The position numbers were made by a program, and so were the translations under genes. 11,572 nt of DNA from Candidatus Rokuibacteriota bacterium (GTDB taxonomy: Bacteria > Methylomirabilota > Methylomirabilia > Rokubacteriales > CSP1-6): contig QHSM01000474.1 of the NCBI GenBank assembly GCA_003221595.1, forward strand, positions 1 through 11,572. The letters run 5' to 3'. The notes beneath the pieces are model-generated. The model made no database searches. It was given only the letters and a program-made list of their open reading frames with translations, and was not told the DNA's origin. Of this stretch, positions 1 through 5,787 are shown in pieces; position 1 is the first letter of the stretch; each line of letters begins with the position of its first letter.

Positions 1-94
1 GCTTCCGATCCCGACGCGTCGCCATCCCTCTCCCCCAGTGTGGTCAGGCGCCGGGCTCAACGGAAGAAAATGTTTCGACTGGGCCCACCCACAT
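1..94. other. Non-coding edge downstream of the PEPM-like gene
   Basis: This is the stretch after the last gene of the minus-strand operon. I see no convincing gene and no hairpin with a T-run that would serve as a terminator on the minus strand. An 8-bp palindrome (TGGGCCCA) is present but has no loop or T-tract. Confidence 0.4.
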
Positions 95-952
95 CTACCG
101 GGTCCGAAGGTACGGATTACCCTCGTGCGTGGCCTGGAAGTCGGTCCAGGCGTCGATGTCACGTCCCTTGAAGTCGCGCAAGAACTCCCAGCTCGTCGCC
201 TTGAGGACCTGGTCGGGCAGGAACGTGTACCACGCGATGCGCAGCCCGAGCGCGAAATGCTCGGCGAGGGTCAGCGGCCGGGCGAGCTTGCCCTGCATGA
301 CGGAGAGCGTGCCGGTGACCGCGGCGCGCGCCTGCCGGATCTCGTCGATCGAGTGGGGCGACTCGAACTGCACCCAGTCGACGCCGCCGAGCGTCCAGTA
401 CGCGTTCAACCGCTCCACGAGCTCGTGCATGCCGCCGTTCACGGCGTCGCGCGCGTAGCACTGCGCCATGATCACGAAGTCCGGATCGAGCTCGTCCCGC
501 GCGCGAACCGCCGCCCGGTAGCGATCGACCGCCGCGTCGCGCGAGACCACCTCGATGCCCGGCGTCTGCGTGGCGCGCTTGCCCTCGATCGGCTGGTCGT
601 CGATCCGGATGCCGGCGAGGCCGGCGCGGATGCAGTCGTGGACGAGCCGGCGCACGGCGGGCGCGCCGCCGTGCCCGGTGTCGCCGTCGAGGATCACCGG
701 GAACGAGACGGCCCGGGCGATGTAGCCGCCGAACTGGACGCACTCCGCGGCGGAGAGGACGCCGGTGTCCGGGAAGGCGGTGTAGTTGCCGCCGGTGATG
801 CCCGTGCCCACGAACGCCGCCTCGCAGCCGGCGGCCTCCATGATCTGGGCGTGGAAGGCGTTGGGCGTGCCCAGCACGGCCAGCACACGGTCGTCGCGAG
901 CCAGAAGCGACCGGAGCCGGGTGGACGCCCGCGGCGCCGTGCGCTCAGGCAC
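95..952 (-). CDS. PEP mutase / isocitrate lyase superfamily enzyme
   Basis: Predicted 285-residue cytosolic TIM-barrel enzyme of the isocitrate lyase/PEP mutase superfamily, whose members make or break C-C or C-P bonds next to a carboxylate using Mg2+. The N-terminal segment around residues 12-45 matches the family opening. DGDTGHGG (residues 89-96) is the metal-binding DxDTGxG motif, followed by IDDQ (117-120) and the active-site loop at 124-132. That loop reads KRATQ where the lyases have KRCGH, so the catalytic Cys is Ala127 and the His is Gln. The usual ARTDA segment is also altered (AQCYARDA, 163-170). The reaction is therefore unassigned; a decarboxylase, hydrolase or atypical lyase is possible. 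The GTG start at 952 overlaps the stop of the upstream amidohydrolase by 8 bp and lacks a clear ribosome binding site, suggesting translational coupling. It is the last gene of a three-gene operon. Confidence 0.88.
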   Translation of the reverse strand: MPERTAPRASTRLRSLLARDDRVLAVLGTPNAFHAQIMEAAGCEAAFVGTGITGGNYTAFPDTGVLSAAECVQFGGYIARAVSFPVILDGDTGHGGAPAVRRLVHDCIRAGLAGIRIDDQPIEGKRATQTPGIEVVSRDAAVDRYRAAVRARDELDPDFVIMAQCYARDAVNGGMHELVERLNAYWTLGGVDWVQFESPHSIDEIRQARAAVTGTLSVMQGKLARPLTLAEHFALGLRIAWYTFLPDQVLKATSWEFLRDFKGRDIDAWTDFQATHEGNPYLRTR

Positions 953-2123
953 GAGCCGGAGCCGGGGCGGCCGGCGCGGGCGTGAAGCGGCGATAGAACC
1001 TGAGCGCGTTGTCCCAGAAGAGCTTGCGCTTCTGGCGCTCCGGCAGGTCCCACGCCATCACCGTGTCCACCGACTTCGGGAACCAGCTCTCGCCGTGCGG
1101 GTAGTCCGAGGCGTACATCAAGATGTCCTCGCCGAGAAGCTGGATGACGGCCTTCGTCAGCTCGACGCCTTCGGACATCTCGATGGTCTGGAAGAAGCGC
1201 CCGGAGGTGATGTAGTCGCTCGGCGTCTGTTTGAGCGGCGGCAGCGCGCGCGCGACCGACTGCGCGTGCTCGTCCAGGCGCTTGGCCCAGAACGGCAGCC
1301 AGCCGTGGCCGGCCTCGAGCACGCCCAGGCGCAGATCCGGATAACGGTCGAGCACCCCCGCGCCGATGAGGGACGCCATGTTGCGCATGCCGCACCAGGG
1401 ATGGGCGGCCGAGCGCTGCAGCCACAGGTTCTCCCACGTGTCGAGGCCGCCGGGCGCGTAGGGCGGCATGACCGTGAACGTGTGGAGCACCACCGAGAGA
1501 TCGTGGTGCTGCGCGGCGGCCCAGTACGGCTCGAGGTCCGGATGATCGAGCGGCATGCCGTAGGGCGCATAGCAGAAGAGCGAGAGCGCCCACGGCTCGC
1601 GGGCGCAGCGCTCGACCTCGGCGAGGCTCTCGCGCACGTTCCGGCCGCCGACCAGGATCACGCCGCTCAGGCGGTCGGGGTAGGCCGAGCAGTAGTCGGC
1701 CATCCAGCGATGGTAGGCGCGATAGAGCGCCGCTTCGATCGCCGGGTCGCCCGTCGTCCACGTTCCGAACCAGCCCGACGGCAGCAGCAGGTTGACGTCG
1801 ACGCCTTCCAGGTCCATGTCGGCGATGCGCGCGGCCGGGTCGTGATCGACGCGTGGATCGGGGTCCCGCCCCTTGTGCGCGCCGCTGTAGGCGCCCATGT
1901 ACGCACGCGGATCGGCGGCCCGGGGCGCCGGCTCGCCGAGCCGGCGCTCGTACTTGCGCTCGCCCCCCTGATACGTCACCTGGCCGTTGGGTCGGGTCGC
2001 CCGCCGGTCGCGCAGGGGCTCGAGCGCCGCGCGCTCGGCGGCGCTGAGATAGCGCTCGAGGACGTCCATGGACGGGCCCACGTGCGTATCCGCGTCGAAG
2101 ATCCTGACTCCGTCTCGCGCCAC
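945..2123 (-). CDS. Amidohydrolase-2 family metal-dependent hydrolase (paralogue 1)
   Basis: Predicted 392-residue TIM-barrel enzyme of the amidohydrolase-2 family, which includes ACMSD, gamma-resorcylate decarboxylase and 2-pyrone-4,6-dicarboxylate hydrolase. Members hydrolyse or decarboxylate ring-derived acids using one divalent metal. Visible landmarks are DADTH (residues 10-14, the N-terminal metal-binding DxH), the DMDLEGVDV helix/strand (102-110), VVLHT with metal-ligand candidate His214, LEAGHGW (269-275) and YASDYPHGE with Asp340 and His343. It ends in the family-typical WDNALRFY (370-377). There is no signal peptide, so it is cytosolic. GTG start at 2123 with AGAGGAG about 7 nt upstream. 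It sits 28 bp downstream of a clear paralogue and overlaps the PEPM-like gene. The Ala/Pro-rich tail after residue 380 looks disordered. Substrate is unknown; decarboxylation and hydrolysis are equally open. Confidence 0.9.
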   Translation of the reverse strand: MARDGVRIFDADTHVGPSMDVLERYLSAAERAALEPLRDRRATRPNGQVTYQGGERKYERRLGEPAPRAADPRAYMGAYSGAHKGRDPDPRVDHDPAARIADMDLEGVDVNLLLPSGWFGTWTTGDPAIEAALYRAYHRWMADYCSAYPDRLSGVILVGGRNVRESLAEVERCAREPWALSLFCYAPYGMPLDHPDLEPYWAAAQHHDLSVVLHTFTVMPPYAPGGLDTWENLWLQRSAAHPWCGMRNMASLIGAGVLDRYPDLRLGVLEAGHGWLPFWAKRLDEHAQSVARALPPLKQTPSDYITSGRFFQTIEMSEGVELTKAVIQLLGEDILMYASDYPHGESWFPKSVDTVMAWDLPERQKRKLFWDNALRFYRRFTPAPAAPAPARA

Positions 2124-2151
2124 GACGTCGCTCCTCTCGTCGGCGAACGCC

Positions 2152-3345
2152 CTACTTCAGCCGGGGACAGAGCCGCAGCGCGTTCTGTCCGAGCAGCTTG
2201 CGCCGGGCGGTCGCCGTCAGCCCCGGCCGATCGGTGATCTGCTGTACGCTCTCCGGCCACGCCGTGTCGCCGTGCGGCCAGTCGGTCGCGAAGAGCCAGA
2301 GATCTTCCCCGAGCTCCTTGACGCAGAACTCGACCGAGCGCTCCCAGCTGTCGATGGCGTGGAAGTAGCGGCCCTCGGCGAGCACGTCGCGCGGAAGTCG
2401 CTTCAGATTCGGCACGTGGCTCGGCGACATCAGATAGTGGGTGTCCAGCCGATCCATCGCCAGCGGCAGCCAGCCGCCGCCGGTCTCGATGATCGCGACC
2501 CGGAGCTCGCGGAACATCTCGAAGATGCCGCCGCCGATGAGCGCTCCCAGCGCCGCCATGCCCGCCCAGGGATTGCCGAAGCTGTGGAGCAGGAACCACG
2601 CGCCGTCCAGATCGAAGGTCCCCGGCGCGTACGGCGGCCGCGCCGTGCCCCCGTGGGCCAGCACGGGAAGATCCAGGTCTTGCGCCACCTCGTACAGCGG
2701 ATAGAGGTCGGGGTTGTCCAGCAGCTTGCCATCGGGCGCCTGCGGCGAGACGTAGACGCCCGCGAGATTCGGATCGCGCGCCCAGTGCTTGATCTCGGCG
2801 ACGCCGGCGGCCACGTCGCGCATGTTCGCGACGACGGTCCACTTCAGCCGCGTCGGCGCCTGGGCGCAGAAGTCGGCGACCCAGCTATGGTAGGCGCGGT
2901 ACAGCGAGTTCTCGAAGCCGGTGTCGCGCAGCGCGCAATAGCTCGAGACGTGGGTGGGATAGAGCACGCCGACGTCGACCAGGGCCCGGTCCATGTCCTC
3001 GAGGCGGATCTTCACGTCCCAGCTCGCCTCCGGTCTGATCGGCGGCAGCGCGTCCACGCGGCCCGGTGGGAACGCCTTGCGGCCGCCGCCCATTTCCGAC
3101 CGGCGGGTCAGGCCGTACGTGTCGCGCGTGCCGAGCGGGCGCCCCGTCTCGATCGGCTCGATGACGGACGTGCGGCTGCCGAAGAGCGAGTACCGGTGGC
3201 CCGCCTTCGCCTGCTGCGCGACGCCGTCGCACAGCTGCTGATACGCCTCGCGATAGGCCGGGTCGATGTAGTCCTGATAGAAGCGATCCGCGCGCTCCAC
3301 GATGTGGGAATCCAGGTCGATCACGATCTCGCCGTTCCAGCTCAT
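2152..3345 (-). CDS. Amidohydrolase-2 family metal-dependent hydrolase (paralogue 2)
   Basis: Predicted 397-residue cytosolic amidohydrolase-2 enzyme and first gene of the operon. Family signatures are IDLDSH (residues 9-14, DxH), LEDMDRALVDVGVLYPT (115-131), LAHGG with metal-ligand candidate His231, ETGGGWLP (287-294), FATDWPHGD with Asp355, and the C-terminal GQNALRL (386-392). It matches the next gene at several places, for example LYRAYHxWxAD, RPPYAPG/MPPYAPG and NPWAGM/HPWCGM, so the two arose by duplication. It differs at a likely active-site position: GGG where the paralogue has GHG. The ATG at 3345 has a strong GAGGAGGAG Shine-Dalgarno about 6 nt upstream. A TTGACA-type promoter candidate lies about 50 nt further up. 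The two enzymes may form a hetero-oligomer or act on successive or related substrates; this is inference. Confidence 0.9.
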   Translation of the reverse strand: MSWNGEIVIDLDSHIVERADRFYQDYIDPAYREAYQQLCDGVAQQAKAGHRYSLFGSRTSVIEPIETGRPLGTRDTYGLTRRSEMGGGRKAFPPGRVDALPPIRPEASWDVKIRLEDMDRALVDVGVLYPTHVSSYCALRDTGFENSLYRAYHSWVADFCAQAPTRLKWTVVANMRDVAAGVAEIKHWARDPNLAGVYVSPQAPDGKLLDNPDLYPLYEVAQDLDLPVLAHGGTARPPYAPGTFDLDGAWFLLHSFGNPWAGMAALGALIGGGIFEMFRELRVAIIETGGGWLPLAMDRLDTHYLMSPSHVPNLKRLPRDVLAEGRYFHAIDSWERSVEFCVKELGEDLWLFATDWPHGDTAWPESVQQITDRPGLTATARRKLLGQNALRLCPRLK

Positions 3346-3375
3346 GAAGGGCTCCTCCTCCGTCCGCGGGCCGAG

Positions 3376-3402
3376 GATCTATCGCGGTCGCGCCCCTGTC
3401 AA
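3376..3402 (-). promoter_or_regulatory. Candidate housekeeping promoter of the amidohydrolase operon
   Basis: On the minus strand a perfect TTGACA (3402-3397) is followed after 15 nt by TAGATC (3381-3376), a partial match to TATAAT with a spacer shorter than the optimal 17. It lies between the stop of the small exported protein (3409) and the strong ribosome binding site of the first amidohydrolase (ATG 3345). This suggests the catabolic operon is transcribed independently of the sigma operon upstream. The -35 element is good; the -10 is weak. Confidence 0.4.
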
Positions 3403-3408
3403 GGCCGG

Positions 3409-3840
3409 TCACTCTCCGCGGCGCAGCTTCTCGAGATCCGTGCGTGTCCGGACGTGCTCGTCCAGGAGCGCCTTGATCCGGCCGATCTCGTCCTCGTAGC
3501 GGGCCAGCGCCCGCCGGTCGCGCGCATCGAGAAAATCCAGGACCGCCAGCGAGCTCTCCGCGTAGCGCCGCTGCGCCTCTTTCAGCTGGGGAAGCAGGAG
3601 CGGACGCAGCTCCGGCCCGGCCGCGCCGTACCGCGCCTGCACCTTCTGCAGCTCGGCGATCGCGTTCCGGCGGGCGTCGCGGAGCTCGGTGTAGCGCGCG
3701 GCGTCGCCCGGATCCTCGCGTCGCAGGGCCTCGACGAACGCCCGATCGCGCTCGTCGTCCGCGGCGGGATTTCGTTCCTGCGCGAACGCGAGGGGCGGCG
3801 ACGTCGCGAGGACGGCGACCAGCGCCGCGCCGACGCGCAT
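3409..3840 (-). CDS. Small exported helical protein, third gene of the ECF sigma operon
   Basis: I do not recognise a family. The predicted product is 143 residues with a classical secretion signal (MRVGAALVAVLATSPPLAFA, cleavage after residue 20 before QE). The mature part of about 123 residues is highly charged, rich in Arg, Glu, Ala and Leu, and predicted almost entirely helical. A Pro-containing turn near 75-84 suggests a helical hairpin. It sits downstream of the anti-sigma gene, so it could be a periplasmic partner of the anti-sigma factor, in the way CnrX-type proteins work. However, the mature part has no Cys or Met and only one His (129), so direct copper or nickel sensing like CnrX is not supported. 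A GTG at 3864, just after the anti-sigma stop, is an alternative start adding 8 residues. It has AAGGA upstream but at a short spacing. Confidence 0.72.
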   Translation of the reverse strand: MRVGAALVAVLATSPPLAFAQERNPAADDERDRAFVEALRREDPGDAARYTELRDARRNAIAELQKVQARYGAAGPELRPLLLPQLKEAQRRYAESSLAVLDFLDARDRRALARYEDEIGRIKALLDEHVRTRTDLEKLRRGE

Positions 3841-3871
3841 CGCGCGGCTCTCGCGCGCCGTCACCGGTCCT

Positions 3872-4666
3872 TCACCGGAGCGGGATCCGGGCGGCCAGTG
3901 CGTTGAGGTCACGCGGGTCCACGTCGGATACGAGCGCGTAGCCGAGCTCGTCGGTCCGCCACATGATCACGTTGAAGCCCCGGTCCACCGTCCGGTAGAC
4001 CTCGGGCGGGCCGGCCGGGGTCTGCGCGCGGGTCGGCCACGGCAGTCCGTCGGCGCGAAAGACGAGCAGCGTGATCGGGTGCAGGCGGCGCGCGTAGACG
4101 AACACCGCCGCCTTCCGGTCGCGGAAGTAGCCGAGGGCGCCGCCCTTGAGCGGAAACTCGGCGTCGCCCTCGAACGCCACCCGCGGAGCGAAGTCCAGTC
4201 GTCCCTCGAACCAGGGCTTCACCTGATGGACATCGCTGCTCTCGATGTCGAGCGGGTGCTGGCTGGCGAGGACGCGCAGGTGATCGTTCACGGCCTCGGC
4301 CACCAGGCCGGCGCGCTCGCCCGCCATCCGCGAGGCCGTACGCTCGTAGTAGAGAACCGGCGTGACCAGCATCAGCAGCGCCGCGAAGGCAAGCGCCGGC
4401 ATCAGGACCGGCCGCCACCGCCTCCACCACGAGCGCTGGGTGCTCGGCGTCGGCCACTGCGCGGCCAGCCGGCGCTTGAGCGCGATCGACGCCGGATGCA
4501 GGGGCAGGCGCTGCTCGAGCGCCTTCGTCAGCTCGTGCTCGAGGGCATCGTCCCGGGTGCAATCGGCGCAACCGTCGAGATGCGCGCGCACCTCGCTCTC
4601 AGCGGACAACGCCAGACGCCCGCGCTGGTAATCGAGCAGCTGCGCCCGCGCGTCTTCGCAGGTCAT
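3872..4666 (-). CDS. Transmembrane zinc-finger anti-sigma factor
   Basis: Predicted 264-residue inner-membrane anti-sigma factor that would hold the co-encoded ECF sigma factor inactive until an envelope signal is received. The cytoplasmic N-terminus carries the zinc-binding anti-sigma motif: Cys3, then His29-x3-Cys33-x2-Cys36. A basic, Trp-rich stretch (residues 76-85) precedes one membrane helix (about 86-106). The remainder (107-264) is predicted periplasmic and contains VHQVKPWFEGRLDF (146-159), a signature I associate with transmembrane anti-sigma regulators that share a conserved periplasmic domain. The ATG start overlaps the sigma stop as ATGA (4663-4666), which implies coupled, roughly stoichiometric translation. 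It is followed after 31 bp by the small exported protein. Signal and release mechanism are not visible in the sequence. Confidence 0.9.
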   Translation of the reverse strand: MTCEDARAQLLDYQRGRLALSAESEVRAHLDGCADCTRDDALEHELTKALEQRLPLHPASIALKRRLAAQWPTPSTQRSWWRRWRPVLMPALAFAALLMLVTPVLYYERTASRMAGERAGLVAEAVNDHLRVLASQHPLDIESSDVHQVKPWFEGRLDFAPRVAFEGDAEFPLKGGALGYFRDRKAAVFVYARRLHPITLLVFRADGLPWPTRAQTPAGPPEVYRTVDRGFNVIMWRTDELGYALVSDVDPRDLNALAARIPLR

Positions 4667-5220
4667 CGCGCGTAGTCCTTCAGCTGCTGCCGGAGTGCGG
4701 CTCGCGCCCGGGCAAGCCGCGACTTCACCGTGCCGACCGCGCAGCCGACCACCTCGGCCACCTCGAGCTCGGTCAGCCCCTCCAGGTCCAGGAGAATCAC
4801 CGTGCGCGCCTCCTCCGAGAGGGTCATCAGCGCCGTCTCGATCTCCTCGGCCACCAGCTTGCGCAGTCGATCGAGCTCGATGTCACCGAGCAGCCACGCC
4901 TCGTTCGCCGAGCCCTGGGCGTCGGCGTCGACGGTGTCGAGACCGCCCACCGTCGGGTTGTGCCGCTGGCGCCGGTACAGGCTCAGGAACGTGTTGCGCA
5001 AGATCCGAAACAACCACGCCTTGAGATTCGTGCCCGGCGTGAACTGGTGCTCCGCCCGGAGAGCCCGCGCGTAGGTCTCCTGCACCAGGTCCTCGGCGTC
5101 CGTATCGTTTCCGGTGAGGTACCGGGCCAGGTTGTGCAAGGCGTCGACGTAGGCCAGAGCCTCGCTCGCCACCGCGCTCACCGTTGATCGGCGCCCCGTC
5201 GGCACGCCCCAACCATACAC
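4663..5220 (-). CDS. ECF-type RNA polymerase sigma factor
   Basis: Predicted group 4 (extracytoplasmic function) sigma factor. Region 2 spans about residues 24-88, with DAEDLVQETY (41-50) and the following GTNLKAWLFRILRN, which binds core polymerase and the -10 element. Region 4 spans about 125-180, with the helix-turn-helix LTELEVAEVVGCAVGTVKSR (149-168) that reads the -35. No region 1 or 3 is present, as is usual for ECF factors. Length (185) is within the family range. The start is uncertain: GTG at 5220 is the longest form, but residues 1-13 do not look like the family. GTG at 5181, giving a product beginning SAVASEALAYVDAL, fits better; neither has a strong ribosome binding site. Two GGAAC-N16-CGTT motifs upstream suggest autoregulation. 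The sigma stop overlaps the anti-sigma start. Confidence 0.93.
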   Translation of the reverse strand: MYGWGVPTGRRSTVSAVASEALAYVDALHNLARYLTGNDTDAEDLVQETYARALRAEHQFTPGTNLKAWLFRILRNTFLSLYRRQRHNPTVGGLDTVDADAQGSANEAWLLGDIELDRLRKLVAEEIETALMTLSEEARTVILLDLEGLTELEVAEVVGCAVGTVKSRLARARAALRQQLKDYAR

Positions 5221-5238
5221 CCCGGCTGGAGCGGATTC

Positions 5239-5253
5239 TCACCCCTGCCAACG
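5239..5253. repeat. Left arm of a 15-bp inverted repeat
   Basis: On the minus strand this reads CGTTGGCAGGGGTGA, identical to positions 5391-5405 on the plus strand. Each arm starts at the putative -10 element of an ECF promoter (P1 and P3) and runs through the discriminator into the expected start site. The arms lie 137 bp apart, too far for a compact hairpin, so shared promoter sequence is a better explanation than RNA structure. Confidence 0.75.
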
Positions 5254-5274
5254 CGCGGATCGACTGATCGTTCC
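5250..5274 (-). promoter_or_regulatory. ECF-type promoter motif P1 for the sigma operon
   Basis: On the minus strand GGAAC (5274-5270), a 16-nt spacer and CGTT (5253-5250) match the AAC-type -35 and CGT-type -10 bases typical of ECF promoters. Expected transcription start is near 5243, giving a leader of about 24 nt to the GTG at 5220 or about 62 nt to the GTG at 5181. The bases after the -10 are identical to those after P3. Confidence 0.65.
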
Positions 5275-5320
5275 TCCGGCCCCGGCACCGCCAGCGCCCG
5301 CGGGCGCCCTTTGTTATCGC

Positions 5321-5345
5321 AACGCCCGAGCGTGCGTTTCGTTCC
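5321..5345 (-). promoter_or_regulatory. ECF-type promoter motif P2 for the sigma operon
   Basis: A second minus-strand GGAAC (5345-5341), 16-nt spacer and CGTT (5324-5321) lies 71 bp upstream of P1 with the same spacing. The discriminator that follows is AT-richer (GCGATAACAAAG) and differs from P1 and P3. It would give a leader of roughly 90 nt or more to the sigma start. Confidence 0.55.
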
Positions 5346-5369
5346 GTCCTCCAATTCGGCGCCTGCCGT

Positions 5370-5394
5370 GGAACGCCCGGCGCGGCGGCGCGTT
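5370..5394 (+). promoter_or_regulatory. ECF-type promoter motif P3 for the cupredoxin operon
   Basis: On the plus strand GGAAC (5370-5374), a 16-nt spacer and CGTT (5391-5394) lie 32 bp before the cupredoxin ATG. The expected start site near 5401 leaves a leader of about 25 nt containing the ribosome binding site AGGAGGGA (5413-5420). This is the arrangement expected for a target of the adjacent ECF factor. Confidence 0.68.
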
Positions 5395-5405
5395 GGCAGG
5401 GGTGA
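5391..5405. repeat. Right arm of a 15-bp inverted repeat
   Basis: On the plus strand this reads CGTTGGCAGGGGTGA, the exact reverse complement of the plus-strand sequence at 5239-5253. It covers the -10 and discriminator of P3. Confidence 0.75.
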
Positions 5406-5426
5406 CGAGGACAGGAGGGAGCCGAG

Positions 5427-5756
5427 ATGAAGAACCACTCATGGAAGGTTGTGATCGTCGTGGGGATCGTCCTGACCGGGCTGACGGCGGCGCACGCCGC
5501 CGAGCGGAGCTCGGCCGCCATCGCCGTTCAGGAATTCAAGTTTGCGCCGTCGGTCCTGACCGTTCGTGTGGGCACGACGGTGACGTGGACGAATCACGAC
5601 GAGGAGACGCACACGATCACCTCGGCGACCGGGGCGTTCGCTTCGGCCGGCCTCGGTCACGAAGACGGCTTCTCGCAGACCTTCACGCGTCCCGGCCGCT
5701 ATGAGTACTTCTGCGCGCTGCACCCGCACATGAAGGCGACCGTGATCGTCCGGTAG
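5427..5756 (+). CDS. Exported amicyanin/plastocyanin-like cupredoxin
   Basis: Predicted 109-residue periplasmic blue-copper protein. A Sec signal peptide (residues 1-24, ending AAHA) leaves a mature domain of about 85 residues, the size of a minimal cupredoxin. EFKFAPSVLTVRVGTTVTW (36-54) is the typical opening of these beta-sandwiches. The type 1 copper ligands are all visible: His62 in THTITS, then Cys96-x2-His99-x2-Met102 in YFCALHPHMKATVIV, the same spacing as amicyanin. It probably carries electrons or binds copper in the periplasm; the redox partner is not in the window. ATG at 5427 is preceded by a strong AGGAGGGA. It is the first gene of a two-gene operon (31 bp to the phosphoesterase), divergent from the ECF sigma operon and behind an ECF-type promoter motif. 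Confidence 0.92.
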   Translation: MKNHSWKVVIVVGIVLTGLTAAHAAERSSAAIAVQEFKFAPSVLTVRVGTTVTWTNHDEETHTITSATGAFASAGLGHEDGFSQTFTRPGRYEYFCALHPHMKATVIVR

Positions 5757-5787
5757 CTCAATCGACACACAGCAAGGGAGAACTCAC

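Noticed and set aside
786..2237. Long plus-strand open frame (483 codons) opposite the amidohydrolase and PEPM-like genes
   Set aside because: Arg/Ala/Val/Glu-rich translation with no domain, lying antisense to two clear enzyme genes; a GC-content artefact.
3409..3864. Third operon gene as a CnrX-like copper or nickel sensor
   Set aside because: The mature protein has no Cys or Met and one His, so the needed metal ligands are missing.
2068..3906. Plus-strand open frame of 612 codons opposite the second amidohydrolase and small exported protein
   Set aside because: Low-complexity composition, spans an operon boundary on the other strand and has no motif; the minus-strand genes carry all the family signatures.
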